Shown: positions 21,420-31,144 of the stretch, one piece after another
Layout of the letters: each line of letters opens with the position of its first letter
Position numbering within the stretch: the stretch's first letter is position 1
Origin: Gallibacterium salpingitidis
Lineage (GTDB): Bacteria > Pseudomonadota > Gammaproteobacteria > Enterobacterales > Pasteurellaceae
Assembly (NCBI RefSeq): GCF_001678495.1
Contig: NZ_JTJL01000030.1
Span: 1-64,000 of the forward strand
Length of the DNA stretch: 64,000 bases
Reading direction: 5' to 3'
Made by a program: the position numbers and the translations under genes
Notes under the pieces: generated by a model
What the model was told of the DNA's origin: nothing
Database searches by the model: none
Seen by the model: only the letters and a program-made list of their open reading frames with translations

Positions 21420-22412
21420 TTATAAAATGTTAGCAAATTCCTCTAACACTTGTTGCGGCCATACGCTAGATTGTACTTCGCCGATATGTTTCTTATGTAA
21501 TAAGAACATCACCATACGAGATTGACCGATACCGCCGCCGATAGTTTGCGGTAATTTGCCGTTGATTAAATCTTGATGCCAAGCAAATTGTAAGCGGTCT
21601 TCATCACCAGTAATGGCTAATTGACGCCGTAATGCCGCTTCATCAACACGAATACCCATTGAAGAGAGTTCAAACGCTGAACCCAACTCTTCATTCCACA
21701 CCAAAATATCACCATTTAAGCCTTTATATTCGCCTTCAGAAACAGTGGTCCAGTCATCGTAGTCTGGTGCACGCACATCGTGCGGTTTACCATCAGATAA
21801 TTTACCGCCAATACCGATTAAGAATACTGCACCATACTCTTTACAAATAGCACTTTCACGCTCTTTATCCGTCATATTCGGGAAACGTTTCACTAAATCT
21901 TCTGAATGCACAAAAGTAATCTCTTTCGGTAAAGTCGCTGCAATATGGAAATGTTTTTCCACTAACGCTTCTGTTTCACGAATTGCACGATAAATAGAAC
22001 GAACGGTATCTTTTAAATAATCCAAAGTACGCAATCCTTCAGGAATTACACGTTCCCAATCCCACTGATCAACATAAACAGAGTGAGTGCGATCTAAAGA
22101 ATCTTCATCAGGACGCAATGCTTTCATATGCACAAATAAACCTTCGCCAGGTTTAAAATCAAAACGCCCTAAAGTATGGCGTTTCCATTTTGCCAATGAA
22201 TGCACAACTTCAAACACTGCACCTTCAATTTGTTTTACTTTAACTTGTACTGCTTTTTCTTTTCCAGAAAGGTTATCTTGAATGCCATTACCTACTTGGC
22301 TGATGATTGGCCCTTGAACTTCAACTAACCCCAAATGTTCTGCTAATTTTGCAGTAAAAGTATTTTTAACAAAGCTAATTTCTTGTTGTTGTAAGATAAA
22401 TGATTTTTTCAT
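21420..22412 (-). CDS. asnA: Aspartate--ammonia ligase (asparagine synthetase A)
   Basis: AsnA makes asparagine from aspartate, ammonia and ATP in the cytosol. From the ATG at 22412 the product is 330 residues, exactly the E. coli length. This start ([10 protein letters not shown]) has GGAAGAGAA upstream, so I prefer it to an in-frame start 14 codons earlier. Class II synthetase-like motifs include [28 protein letters not shown] and the C-terminal [11 protein letters not shown]. The regulator asnC is not adjacent here. Confidence 0.96.
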   Translation of the reverse strand: MKKSFILQQQEISFVKNTFTAKLAEHLGLVEVQGPIISQVGNGIQDNLSGKEKAVQVKVKQIEGAVFEVVHSLAKWKRHTLGRFDFKPGEGLFVHMKALRPDEDSLDRTHSVYVDQWDWERVIPEGLRTLDYLKDTVRSIYRAIRETEALVEKHFHIAATLPKEITFVHSEDLVKRFPNMTDKERESAICKEYGAVFLIGIGGKLSDGKPHDVRAPDYDDWTTVSEGEYKGLNGDILVWNEELGSAFELSSMGIRVDEAALRRQLAITGDEDRLQFAWHQDLINGKLPQTIGGGIGQSRMVMFLLHKKHIGEVQSSVWPQQVLEEFANIL

Positions 22413-22547
22413 AATAAATTCTCTTCCAAAAAAGTAACGGCGCTTATTATTCAATAAAGCAGTTGCTTTTCAAATACTTTTTCGGATTATCTTCGTAATC
22501 ATTAGAATTTATCTAAAAAAGAAATATTATTTTTAGCTTTTTTCTAA

Positions 22548-22811
<264 letters not shown>

Positions 22812-22965
22812 TTATAAATTATTCAGTAAGAAAAAGAGCGCTTATTTTACCTACTTCTCTCTATTTTTCTAACCGCTTTTTTCAACAATTTATTTTATCT
22901 ATTGAAATAAATCAGAAACTAGTCAAAATAAATTTGATCTAAACCACGCTTTTATTGCAATGAGC

Positions 22966-22974
22966 TGTTATAAT
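22966..22974 (+). promoter_or_regulatory. Extended -10 promoter of pgk
   Basis: TGTTATAAT is a perfect extended -10 element 57 bases before the pgk start. No good -35 is visible, which is consistent with extended -10 dependence. Confidence 0.7.
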
Positions 22975-23030
22975 GACCTCATTCTTTGAATCTAAAAATC
23001 ACTCCTATTTAACTTTTAAGAGGGCTTAAA

Positions 23031-24194
23031 ATGTCAGTAATTAAAATGACCGATCTTGATCTTGCAGGTAAACGTGTTCTTATTCGTGCAGACCTTAATG
23101 TTCCTGTTAAAGATGGCAAAATCACCTCAGATGCACGTATCAAAGCATCTCTTCCAACAATCAAATTAGCATTAGAGCAAGGCGCAAAAGTGATGGTAAC
23201 ATCTCACTTTGGTCGTCCAACTGAAGGCGAATATAACGCTGAATTCTCATTACAACCTGTTGTTGATTACTTAAACGATCTTTTAGATGTTCCAGTTCGT
23301 TTAGCAAAAGATTATCTTGATGGTGTTGAAGTTGCTCCAAATGAATTAGTGGTATTGGAAAACGTACGCTTCAATAAAGGTGAGAAAAAAGACGCTGACG
23401 ATTTAGCACAAAAATATGCTGCACTTTGTGATGTATTCGTAATGGATGCTTTCGGTACAGCTCACCGCGCGCAAGCTTCTACTCATGGTGTGGCTAAATT
23501 TGCTACTGTTGCTTGTGCTGGCCCATTACTTTCTAACGAGTTAGAAGCATTAGGTAAAGCATTAAAAAATCCACAACGTCCAATGGTTGCGGTAGTTGGT
23601 GGTTCAAAAGTATCTACTAAATTAACTGTTTTAGATTCTCTTGCGAAAATCGCTGACAAACTTGTTGTAGGCGGTGGTATTTCTAATACTTTCGTTGCAG
23701 CACAAGGCAACAATGTTGGTCAATCTCTTTATGAAAAAGACTTAATCCCTGAAGCACAACGCTTAATGGCAACTTGCGATATTCCAGTAGCGACCGATGT
23801 TCGTGTTGGTAAAGAGTTCTCTGAAACTGCACCTGCAACAGTGAAAAAAGCAACTGAAGTATTAGATGATGAAGAAATTATGGACTTAGGTGATGAATCT
23901 GCAGAAGCAATCGCAGAAATCATTCGCGGCGCTAAAACTATCCTTTGGAATGGTCCAGTAGGTGTATTCGAATTCCCTAACTTCCGTAAAGGTACTGAAA
24001 TTGTTGCACGCGCTATCGCAGAAAGTGATGCGTTCTCTATCGCGGGTGGTGGTGACACATTAGCAGCAATCGATCTTTTCGGTATTGCCGATAAAATCTC
24101 TTACATCTCAACTGGTGGCGGTGCATTCCTTGAGTTCGTTGAAGGTAAAGTATTACCAGCAGTAGAAATTCTTGAACAAAGAGCTAAAGGTTAA
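23031..24194 (+). CDS. pgk: Phosphoglycerate kinase
   Basis: Pgk converts 1,3-bisphosphoglycerate and ADP to 3-phosphoglycerate and ATP in glycolysis. The 387-residue protein has the N-terminal substrate site [11 protein letters not shown], the basic patch [20 protein letters not shown] and the nucleotide-binding GGGDTLAAI / [10 protein letters not shown] near the C-terminus. AGAGGG precedes the ATG. The codon choice is strongly biased, as for a highly expressed gene. It is followed by a hairpin and fba, the common pgk-fba operon. Confidence 0.98.
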   Translation: MSVIKMTDLDLAGKRVLIRADLNVPVKDGKITSDARIKASLPTIKLALEQGAKVMVTSHFGRPTEGEYNAEFSLQPVVDYLNDLLDVPVRLAKDYLDGVEVAPNELVVLENVRFNKGEKKDADDLAQKYAALCDVFVMDAFGTAHRAQASTHGVAKFATVACAGPLLSNELEALGKALKNPQRPMVAVVGGSKVSTKLTVLDSLAKIADKLVVGGGISNTFVAAQGNNVGQSLYEKDLIPEAQRLMATCDIPVATDVRVGKEFSETAPATVKKATEVLDDEEIMDLGDESAEAIAEIIRGAKTILWNGPVGVFEFPNFRKGTEIVARAIAESDAFSIAGGGDTLAAIDLFGIADKISYISTGGGAFLEFVEGKVLPAVEILEQRAKG

Positions 24195-24206
24195 TTATCT
24201 TTCTTT

Positions 24207-24228
24207 GAGAAGGGAGCAATCCCTTCTC
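24207..24228 (+). other. Stem-loop between pgk and fba
   Basis: GAGAAGGGA / TCCCTTCTC with loop GCAA (a stable GNRA tetraloop) sits in the 58-base gap. It has no T run, so it is more likely an mRNA-stabilising or processing hairpin than a terminator. Confidence 0.6.
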
Positions 24229-24252
24229 CTCCACTTAAAATAGGAAAATACT

Positions 24253-25335
24253 ATGTCTAAAATTTTCGATTTCGTAAAACCAGGTGTTTTAACTGGTGAT
24301 GAAGTACAAAAAGTTTTCGCTATTGCAAAAGAAAATAACTTTGCGATTCCAGCTGTAAACTGCGTAAACTCAGACTCTGTTAATGCGGTATTAGAAACAG
24401 CAGCTCGTGTAAAAGCACCAGTTATTATTCAATTCTCAAATGGTGGTGCATCATTCTATGCAGGTAAAGGCATTAAATTACCTGAAGGACAACGTGCTGA
24501 TGTATTAGGTGCAATCGCTGGTGCAAAACACGTTCACGCATTAGCTGAACACTATGGCGTTCCAGTTATCCTTCATACTGACCACGCTGCGAAAAAATTA
24601 TTACCATGGATCGATGGTTTATTAGCAGCTGGTGAAAAACATTTCGCTGAAACTGGCAAACCTTTATTCTCTTCTCATATGCTTGACCTTTCTGAAGAAC
24701 CATTAGAAGAAAATGTTGAAATTTGTAAACAATATCTTGCTCGTATGGACAAGATCGGTATGACTTTAGAAATGGAATTAGGTATCACTGGTGGTGAAGA
24801 AGACGGTGTTGACAACTCAGACCGCGACCCAATGGATCTTTACTCTAAACCAGAAGAAATCGACTATGTTTATACTGAATTATCAAAAATCAGCTCACGT
24901 TTCACTATCGCAGCTGCATTCGGTAACGTACATGGTGTTTACAAACCAGGTAATGTGAAATTAACTCCAGTTATCCTTAAAAAAGGACAAGACTACATTA
25001 AAGCAAAACATAATTTAACTACTGATAAACCAGTTTCTTATGTTTTCCATGGTGGTTCAGGTTCAACTCACGCAGAAATCCAAGAAGCAGTGTCTTACGG
25101 TGTGGTTAAGATGAACATTGATACTGATACTCAATGGGCAACTTGGAATGGTATTTTACAATACTACAAGAAAAATGAAGCATACCTACAAGGTCAATTA
25201 GGTAACCCTGAAGGTCCTGATGCACCAAACAAAAAATACTACGATCCACGCGTATGGTTACGTAAAGGTGAAGAGTCAATGGTTGCTCGTTTAGTAGAAG
25301 CATACAACGACTTAAACTGCCACGATGTTCTATAA
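24253..25335 (+). CDS. fba: Class II fructose-bisphosphate aldolase
   Basis: This zinc-dependent aldolase splits fructose-1,6-bisphosphate into dihydroxyacetone phosphate and glyceraldehyde-3-phosphate. The 360-residue product has catalytic D110 and zinc-ligand H111 in LHTDHAAKK. Further zinc or substrate motifs are ELGITGGEEDG, FGNVHGVYKPGNV and VFHGGSGST. TAGGAAAA precedes the ATG. It is cotranscribed with pgk and strongly codon biased. Confidence 0.98.
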   Translation: MSKIFDFVKPGVLTGDEVQKVFAIAKENNFAIPAVNCVNSDSVNAVLETAARVKAPVIIQFSNGGASFYAGKGIKLPEGQRADVLGAIAGAKHVHALAEHYGVPVILHTDHAAKKLLPWIDGLLAAGEKHFAETGKPLFSSHMLDLSEEPLEENVEICKQYLARMDKIGMTLEMELGITGGEEDGVDNSDRDPMDLYSKPEEIDYVYTELSKISSRFTIAAAFGNVHGVYKPGNVKLTPVILKKGQDYIKAKHNLTTDKPVSYVFHGGSGSTHAEIQEAVSYGVVKMNIDTDTQWATWNGILQYYKKNEAYLQGQLGNPEGPDAPNKKYYDPRVWLRKGEESMVARLVEAYNDLNCHDVL

Positions 25336-25364
25336 TTTATAGAACACCTTAATCTTATTAATTT

Positions 25365-25383
25365 GCCCCTGTTTTGCAGGGGC
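25365..25383 (+). terminator. Hairpin after fba that includes the next gene's ribosome site
   Basis: GCCCCTG / CAGGGGC with loop TTTTG is followed by a short T-rich run. The right arm contains the AGGGG that serves the next gene, so folding could both reduce readthrough and mask that ribosome site. Confidence 0.6.
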
Positions 25384-25392
25384 GATTTTATT

Positions 25393-26592
25393 ATGACTCC
25401 AGAACAAACGACTTTAACCAAAGAATCTTCTTCACGCTCTTTAAAACGCGTAACTTTTGCCTTTTTGTTTATGGCATTTCTCACTGGTATTGGTTCAGCA
25501 TTCCAATTGCCAGTAATGAGTCTATTTTTAGCGAAAGAAGTTCAAGTTTCTTCTTTTGCTGTTGGTACATTTTTTGCAGTAAATGCTTTAGTCGGTATTG
25601 TATTAGGGCAAATTATTGGTTATTTCTCCGATCGTCTTACTGATCGGCGTTGGTTAATCTTATTGTGTTGCATTATGGCTGCTGGTGGTTATGTAATTTT
25701 TGCTTACAGCCGTAATTATTGGGTGTTATTAACCTTAGCCGTAACATTATTTGGCTTAGGCTCTTCCTCCAATCCACAAATTTTTGCTTTTGCGCGTGAA
25801 TATGCTGATCGAAAACAACGACAAGCGGTAATGTTTATGTCCATTATGCGCGCACAAATTTCACTTGCCTGGATTATCGGGCCACCATTAGCATTCTGGT
25901 TAGCCATCAATAAAGGTTTTACTTTTCTTTTTCTGATCGGTGCAGCAACTTTCTTATTAAGCGGCGTATGTGGCCGTTGTTTATTACCTGATCTCGGTGA
26001 AAATAAGAAAACCGTCAAAACGACAATGACACCAGCAACTCCACAACAAAATAAAATATCGGTTATTTACCTTTCTGCTGCATTAGTAATTATCTTTAGC
26101 TGCAACAGTATGTATTTAATCAATATGCCGTTATACATTACTACGCAATTGCATCTACCCGAAAATCTTGCCGGTTTCTTAATGGGAACTGCAGCTGGAC
26201 TAGAAATTCCAGTGATGCTGATTGCTGGCTGGCTAAGCAAATTTGTCGCTAAAAAGACTTTAATGTTTATCGCACTAATTTGTGGAGTTTTATTTTATCC
26301 ACTGTTGTTAATTGTTTCTTCAACTTGGGGATTACTGAGTTTGCAGATTCTCAATGCCATTCTAATTGGGATTGTTGCTTCTATTGGGATGACCTATTTC
26401 CAAGATTTAATGCCTGCACAATTAGGATCAGCAACAACATTATTTACTAATAGTGCAAAAAGCAGCTGGATTATCGGCGGCCCGATCGCTGGTTTGATTG
26501 GTGGGATTTATAGTTATTACGACACTTTTTATTTTTGTTCTGTTTTAATCTTGCTTGCGCTTTTCTGTCTATGGAAAGTTAAAAGTGTTTAA
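25393..26592 (+). CDS. MFS sugar efflux transporter (SetA/SetB-like)
   Basis: This is a 399-residue major facilitator with about 12 membrane helices, resembling sugar efflux transporters. Supporting patterns are the first-helix FLTGIGSAFQLPVMSLFLAKEV and the loop GYFSDRLTDRR between helices 2 and 3. Others are SNPQIFAFAREYAD and the C-terminal GSATTLFTNSAKSSWIIGGPIAG. The ATG at 25393 has AGGGG ten bases upstream; the reading frame extends further but has no site. It follows fba after a hairpin, so some cotranscription with glycolytic genes is possible. The exported sugar is unknown. Confidence 0.87.
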   Translation: MTPEQTTLTKESSSRSLKRVTFAFLFMAFLTGIGSAFQLPVMSLFLAKEVQVSSFAVGTFFAVNALVGIVLGQIIGYFSDRLTDRRWLILLCCIMAAGGYVIFAYSRNYWVLLTLAVTLFGLGSSSNPQIFAFAREYADRKQRQAVMFMSIMRAQISLAWIIGPPLAFWLAINKGFTFLFLIGAATFLLSGVCGRCLLPDLGENKKTVKTTMTPATPQQNKISVIYLSAALVIIFSCNSMYLINMPLYITTQLHLPENLAGFLMGTAAGLEIPVMLIAGWLSKFVAKKTLMFIALICGVLFYPLLLIVSSTWGLLSLQILNAILIGIVASIGMTYFQDLMPAQLGSATTLFTNSAKSSWIIGGPIAGLIGGIYSYYDTFYFCSVLILLALFCLWKVKSV

Positions 26593-26621
26593 ACTTTATG
26601 GTTTCACTGAGTGATTCTTAT

Positions 26622-26660
26622 AAATAAAGCATATTACATAGTTAATAATATGCTTTATTT
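26622..26660. terminator. Bidirectional terminator, transporter / hicB
   Basis: AAATAAAGCATATTA / TAATATGCTTTATTT is a perfect 15-bp stem between the convergent transporter and hicB genes. Confidence 0.85.
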
Positions 26661-26667
26661 ACCTCAA

Positions 26668-27069
26668 TTAAACCGCATAAACCTTGTCCATCGCAACTTT
26701 TGTTAAGAATTGACTACGATTTTTATATTCTGGATGCGTCGCCACAAAACTATCAATTTTTCTTAATAAATGAGAAGGTACGGTAATATTAATTTTTTCT
26801 GCCTTACCTAATAAGTGTGAAATATCAATATCAACTACAGCGAAAATAAAATCTTTATATTCGACATTTTTAGTATGTTCTTCTAACTCTGACGCAACAG
26901 GTATATCTTCACCATCTTCTATGAGTCCCTCAAGATGGCATAGTATTGCTTCTTTTACATTATCTAAGGCTTCTTCTAATGTATTCCCCGCTGAAAAACA
27001 TCCTGCAATATCGGGTACAGAAACAACATATCCATCACTCACTTTTTCAAAACAAATTGGATACAACAT
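26668..27069 (-). CDS. hicB: HicB family antitoxin
   Basis: HicB neutralises the mRNA-cleaving HicA toxin and represses its own operon. The 133-residue product has an N-terminal degraded RNase H-like HicB fold (YPICFEKVSDGYVVSVPDIAGCFSAG, then EALDNVKEAI). The C-terminal ribbon-helix-helix domain (INITVPSHLLRKIDSFVATHPEYKNRSQFL) should bind the operator. I start at 27069 because AGGAG is 6 bases upstream; an ATG two codons earlier abuts the site. The toxin gene lies 27 bases upstream in the same operon. Confidence 0.92.
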   Translation of the reverse strand: MLYPICFEKVSDGYVVSVPDIAGCFSAGNTLEEALDNVKEAILCHLEGLIEDGEDIPVASELEEHTKNVEYKDFIFAVVDIDISHLLGKAEKINITVPSHLLRKIDSFVATHPEYKNRSQFLTKVAMDKVYAV

Positions 27070-27096
27070 AAGCATCTCCTTTTAATATTATGGTTT

Positions 27097-27273
27097 TTAT
27101 AACCCTGCTTGTTTTTTAATACTTTTTTCTAAATGACCTAAATCTTTCCTTGGATGTGGTATTGTTACCCTACCTTTCTTAATTGGGTGTTTATACTGAT
27201 GGTGACTACCAACAATATTTACTAGATACCAGCCATCTGCTTCTATCAATTTAATTATTGTTTTACTATCCAC
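27097..27273 (-). CDS. hicA: HicA family mRNA interferase toxin
   Basis: A 58-codon reading frame starts at GTG (27273) and encodes the HicA fold, a double-stranded RNA-binding-like domain. It begins MDSKTIIKLIEADGWYLVNI, then continues GSHHQYKHP and ends with KSIKKQAGL. The catalytic histidine lies in the GSHHQY motif, and the characteristic TIPHPRKDL follows. HicA cleaves mRNA to arrest translation unless HicB binds it. AGGGGG is about 9 bases before the GTG. The gene is complete and appears functional. Confidence 0.9.
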   Translation of the reverse strand: MDSKTIIKLIEADGWYLVNIVGSHHQYKHPIKKGRVTIPHPRKDLGHLEKSIKKQAGL

Positions 27274-27307
27274 CCCTCATAACCCCCTAATTATTCCAAT
27301 GGTAGTT

Positions 27308-27335
27308 ATCATACCCACAATTAAATACGAAGCAA
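27308..27335 (-). promoter_or_regulatory. hicAB promoter
   Basis: On the minus strand TTGCTT (27335-27330) and TATGAT (27313-27308) are 16 bp apart, about 35 bases before hicA. The -10 overlaps a GGTA/TACC inverted repeat that could be the HicB operator; that last point is weak. Confidence 0.55.
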
Positions 27336-27377
27336 GTATTTTATATGGATAATAACCACTTTTTTCTCTCTATAAAA

Positions 27378-27397
27378 AAACCGCTTTTCAGCGGTTT
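27378..27397 (-). terminator. Intrinsic terminator of the amidohydrolase gene
   Basis: AAACCGCT / AGCGGTTT with loop TTTC is followed on the minus strand by seven T, a textbook terminator. Confidence 0.9.
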
Positions 27398-27417
27398 CTC
27401 AATCAATTATTAAATTA

Positions 27418-28407
27418 TCAATAAGGATCCAATCCTAATACTTTACGCCCATTAACACTGGCAATATCCACCATTGCTTCCAGATGCGGGAAACGACAAC
27501 CAGCTGATAATAAGCTTAACTCTTGCCACATATCTCCCTCACACAATGGCACCATATAGTCACAAATATTATCTGTACCAATCGCTACTGTAATACCTTC
27601 AGGGATCATTTCATCAGCTGGTGTTAATGCATTATGGAATGGCATTAGATCCTCTTTACGATTACTATCAATCCACGCCATTGGGCAAGCGATCATCATC
27701 ATCTTCGCTTTACGCATTTTTTCATATAACTTATAACGATATTCACGAGAATGTGCACCAATTGAAATACCATGAATAGCAACGACTCTACCTTCCATAC
27801 CATGTTCGATTGATTTATCACAAAGCTGTTCAGTTTCCTTTTCTCTTGGTGTATTAAATTGGTCAACGTGAACGTGAAGCATTTTCCCGAGCGACTTGGC
27901 TTTATCCATTAAAATATCCATTGCTTCTAAACCTTTACCATAATCTAATTCATCACGATAAGGCAGACCACCAATAATATCGACCATTTCTGAACCTAAA
28001 TCGAACCAATATTTAGCGACCGGATCTATTACCCCTTTTAGCGTCTGATTAGCGAATTTCAGCACAATATCATTTTTATATACTTCTCTCGCCTTATGCG
28101 CTGCAATAATGGCACGATCTTCACAAATCGGGTCAATATCAACGAAAGTACCAAATGCAGTCACACCTTGCGAAATCATTAATTCAATCGCTTGACTAAA
28201 ACGTGCATAATAATCTTCCACTGAAGAATTACGTTTCACCTCATCGACCAAATCCCATTTTTGCTGCAAATTACTATTATGATAAATATGCATCTTTTCT
28301 GGTGTCATCGTAAACGCGCGGTCAGCGTGAGCATGAGAATTTACCCAGCCGCCTTTTTTAATGATTTCATCACGCACATAGGCTTTAAAAGTACGAATAT
28401 GGTTCAT
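27418..28407 (-). CDS. Amidohydrolase-family metal-dependent hydrolase (cytosine deaminase-like)
   Basis: This 329-residue protein has the amidohydrolase barrel metal motifs: NSHAHAD (H25, H27), HVHVDQF in the middle, VAIHG and the terminal IGTDN aspartate. The layout resembles cytosine deaminase and related aminohydrolases, but the substrate cannot be deduced. A close homologue appears to exist in Haemophilus as an uncharacterised hydrolase. GGAG precedes the ATG. An NSS sodium symporter gene lies upstream on the same strand, separated by a terminator, so a transport-plus-deamination pair is possible. Confidence 0.85.
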   Translation of the reverse strand: MNHIRTFKAYVRDEIIKKGGWVNSHAHADRAFTMTPEKMHIYHNSNLQQKWDLVDEVKRNSSVEDYYARFSQAIELMISQGVTAFGTFVDIDPICEDRAIIAAHKAREVYKNDIVLKFANQTLKGVIDPVAKYWFDLGSEMVDIIGGLPYRDELDYGKGLEAMDILMDKAKSLGKMLHVHVDQFNTPREKETEQLCDKSIEHGMEGRVVAIHGISIGAHSREYRYKLYEKMRKAKMMMIACPMAWIDSNRKEDLMPFHNALTPADEMIPEGITVAIGTDNICDYMVPLCEGDMWQELSLLSAGCRFPHLEAMVDIASVNGRKVLGLDPY

Positions 28408-28471
28408 TGATAATTGCTCCAGTTTTCAGTTATCACTAATCAACACGCTGGAAGGTAAATCGCAGGCAAAA

Positions 28472-28497
28472 AAAAATCCTCAATAATGAGGATTTTT
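28472..28497 (-). terminator. Terminator upstream of the amidohydrolase gene
   Basis: AAAAATCCTCA / TGAGGATTTTT with loop ATAA, followed on the minus strand by a run of T, ends the NSS transcript before the amidohydrolase gene or acts as an attenuator. Confidence 0.88.
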
Positions 28498-28585
28498 AAA
28501 AATAAAAAACAAACAATAATGGATTTAATTTTTCCATCTGTAATTCAGCTGTTTTTACCAAATTGTTTGTTGTGTAATCTTGCAT
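28496..28585 (-). CDS. Possible 29-codon leader peptide
   Basis: A short frame starts at ATG (28585) after GGAAAGAG and ends at TAA directly against the terminator stem. It encodes MQDYTTNNLVKTAELQMEKL and ends LLFVFYF. A hairpin CCAGTG/CACTGG sits just upstream of the ribosome site. The aromatic end placed against a terminator recalls transcription attenuators, but nothing else supports a real peptide. It may be chance. Confidence 0.25.
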   Translation of the reverse strand: MQDYTTNNLVKTAELQMEKLNPLLFVFYF

Positions 28586-28663
28586 TTTCTCTTTCCAGTG
28601 TCAGCACTGGGAGGGCAGTATAAAGAGTATTCTGCGAAAACTCAACCGTTTTATCAGAATTAT

Positions 28664-29992
28664 TTACCCTAGAATCCCTTGTAAAAAGATCACAAAAATA
28701 ATCACTGGAATTACTACGCCTAAAGCAAAGCGCAAAAATGATAGCCATACAGAATCATTGCCACCACAAAGTTGCACTTTGATCTTATCCCAACGCCACC
28801 AAGCAACAAACAAGGTTAATAAGATCTCACCTAACGGCATCAAAATGTTTTGTGTTAATTTGTCCAACATATCGAAAATGTTGTAGCCGAATAAGGTATA
28901 ACTACTCCAAGCGCCTAATGATAACGAAGCAGCAATACCTAGTAAGAAGAACAACACAAAAGCAATAATCCCAGCTTTCAAACGATGAACTTTAAATTCA
29001 TCAATTAAAAAACTCACTAATACTTCCAATAACGAAATTGAAGATGTTAATGCCGCCACTAACAATAATGCAAAAAATAATGCTGCCAATAGGTGTCCAA
29101 ATGGCATACTCGCAAATACAGCCGGCATCGTGATAAAGGTCAATCCCGGCCCAGCACCCGGTTCAAAACCAAAGGCAAACACAGCTGGCAGCACCATTAA
29201 CCCTGATAAGAAGCACGTTAATAATGTTAATAAAATTACCCATGCTGCCGAGCTGACCAATTTAGCTTCTGGTCCAACATAAGAGCCATAGGTAATCATA
29301 ATGCCAATACCTAATGATAAAGAGAAGAACGCCAGCCCTAATGCTTCCAACCATGTTGCACCAGTAATTTTGCTGAAATCCGGCAATAAGAAGAATTTTA
29401 ATCCTTCCACTGCACCAGGTAATGAAACTGCTCGTCCAATTAAGATCAACATTAAAATTAATAGAATCGGCATCAAGTATTTTGAAATACGCTCAATCCC
29501 TTTTTCAACGCCCGACACTACAGTGAACAGAGTCAAGAAACCAAAAATAAAATGATAAATAAGCGGTTGTAATGGATCAGTAATAAAATCTGTAAAGAGA
29601 TTACCATTTGTTGTTGGATCAGTTGAATTTGCAATGCCGCCAGTTATCGCCTTTCCTAAATAAGCAACAGTCCAACCACCAACAACGCTATAAAATGACA
29701 GGATTAAAAAGGCAACTAATACGCCCATAATCCCGATTCCAGCCCATTTTTTATTACCTAACTTACGAAATGCACCAATTGGGCCTAGATGTGTTGCACG
29801 TCCAATCGCCATTTCCGTTGCCATTAAAATTAAACCTAAGGTTAGACAAATAAAAAGATAAATTAATAAAAATGCGCCTCCACCTTGAGTTGCAGTAACA
29901 TATGGAAACTTCCATACCGCACCCAAGCCAATTGCTGAACCCGCCGAAGCCAAAATAAAGCCCAAGCGCGATCCCCATTGTGAACGAGCCAT
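28664..29992 (-). CDS. NSS family sodium-dependent transporter
   Basis: This is a 442-residue neurotransmitter:sodium symporter family member with about 11-12 helices. The unwound first helix carries the family sodium/substrate motif (SAGSAIGLGAVWKFPYVT, residues about 16-33), and helices 6 to 8 are also recognisable (SLGIGIMITYGSY, LTSSISLLEV). Bacterial members carry amino acids with Na+, and the substrate is unknown here. It fits a cell whose NQR pump makes a sodium gradient. GAGGATTAT precedes the ATG. Confidence 0.9.
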   Translation of the reverse strand: MARSQWGSRLGFILASAGSAIGLGAVWKFPYVTATQGGGAFLLIYLFICLTLGLILMATEMAIGRATHLGPIGAFRKLGNKKWAGIGIMGVLVAFLILSFYSVVGGWTVAYLGKAITGGIANSTDPTTNGNLFTDFITDPLQPLIYHFIFGFLTLFTVVSGVEKGIERISKYLMPILLILMLILIGRAVSLPGAVEGLKFFLLPDFSKITGATWLEALGLAFFSLSLGIGIMITYGSYVGPEAKLVSSAAWVILLTLLTCFLSGLMVLPAVFAFGFEPGAGPGLTFITMPAVFASMPFGHLLAALFFALLLVAALTSSISLLEVLVSFLIDEFKVHRLKAGIIAFVLFFLLGIAASLSLGAWSSYTLFGYNIFDMLDKLTQNILMPLGEILLTLFVAWWRWDKIKVQLCGGNDSVWLSFLRFALGVVIPVIIFVIFLQGILG

Positions 29993-30205
29993 AAAATAAT
30001 CCTCAAATGTAGAAATTTAAAAATCTAAAAATAAGCCATTATGAAAAATAAAGCTGCATAAAGGCTATGCGGCAAATGATATTGATTGCTTACAAAAATA
30101 TTCCTCTTGCCTTGCAGGAGAGAGATAATCGCGATAGAGTTTAGCTTTTGCCGACAAATTGCGGCACATTATACCCGATAACCATCTAATTGAAATAAAA
30201 GAACA

Positions 30206-31099
30206 ATGAAAGATAGTACTCTGATCAACCTTTTTCTTGATGATCTTTGGTTAAGTAAAAACTTATCGCAAAATACCATTGCTAGTTACCGTTCCGATTT
30301 AAAATTTTTTAGCCAATGGTTAGAACAACATCAATTAGATCTATTACAAGTACAATATTTAGATTTACAATCTTTTTTAGGTGAACGGCTAGAACAAGGT
30401 TATAAAACCACCAGTTATGCCAGAATGCTCAGTTCACTCCGCAAACTGTTTCAATATTTATATCAAGAGAAATATCGTCCAGATAATCCTTGTGCGTTGT
30501 TATCATCACCAAAATTACCTGCACGCTTACCAAAATATTTGAGCGAAAGCCAAGTAACCGATCTATTAAATGCACCTGCAACTGAAGATCCACTGGAATT
30601 ACGTGATAAAGCAATGTTGGAATTACTGTATGCCACAGGTTTACGTGTTACTGAATTAGTCACGCTCACCACTAACAATATCAGTTTGCAACAAGGTGTT
30701 GTGAGGGTAATTGGGAAAGCGGATAAAGAGCGATTAGTTCCTATGGGCGAAGAGGCAAATTACTGGATTCAGCAATTTATGCTATATGCACGTTCCGTAT
30801 TGTTGGATGGGCAAAGTAGTGATGTGCTATTTCCAAGCCGTCGTGGACAAGCAATGACAAGGCAGACCTTTTGGTATCGCATTAAACATTATGCTACCCG
30901 CGCTAATATTGATACTAATAAATTATCTCCGCACGTATTACGCCACGCCTTTGCTACACATTTGGTCAATCATGGTGCGGATTTACGTGTTGTGCAAATG
31001 TTGCTTGGACATAGTGATCTTTCTACAACACAAATTTATACGCACGTTGCCAAAGAACGTTTAAAGCAATTACACGCCCATTATCATCCACGTGGATAA
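30206..31099 (+). CDS. xerD: Site-specific tyrosine recombinase XerD
   Basis: XerD with XerC resolves chromosome dimers at dif. The 297-residue product has all catalytic residues: R147, K171, H243, R246, H269 and the nucleophile Y278 (TTQIYTH). The N-terminal SAM-like core-binding domain (NTIASYRSDLKFFSQWL) is present. Length equals other XerD proteins. It stands alone on the plus strand, near the MFS-proC pair as in Haemophilus. The ribosome site is weak. Confidence 0.95.
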   Translation: MKDSTLINLFLDDLWLSKNLSQNTIASYRSDLKFFSQWLEQHQLDLLQVQYLDLQSFLGERLEQGYKTTSYARMLSSLRKLFQYLYQEKYRPDNPCALLSSPKLPARLPKYLSESQVTDLLNAPATEDPLELRDKAMLELLYATGLRVTELVTLTTNNISLQQGVVRVIGKADKERLVPMGEEANYWIQQFMLYARSVLLDGQSSDVLFPSRRGQAMTRQTFWYRIKHYATRANIDTNKLSPHVLRHAFATHLVNHGADLRVVQMLLGHSDLSTTQIYTHVAKERLKQLHAHYHPRG

Positions 31100-31103
31100 A
31101 AAA

Positions 31104-31127
31104 TTGGGAGATATTGCTATCTCCCAA
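31104..31127. terminator. Bidirectional terminator, xerD / hmp
   Basis: TTGGGAGATA / TATCTCCCAA with loop TTGC lies between the convergent xerD and hmp genes, with an A run on the left giving a T run for hmp. Confidence 0.85.
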
Positions 31128-31144
31128 CGTTAAACGTTATCACA

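Noticed and set aside
30100-30170. A GGAGAGAG-rich stretch upstream of xerD looked like part of a glycine riboswitch.
   Set aside because: The conserved core and the second half of the aptamer are missing, and it faces xerD, not the nearby amino-acid transporter.
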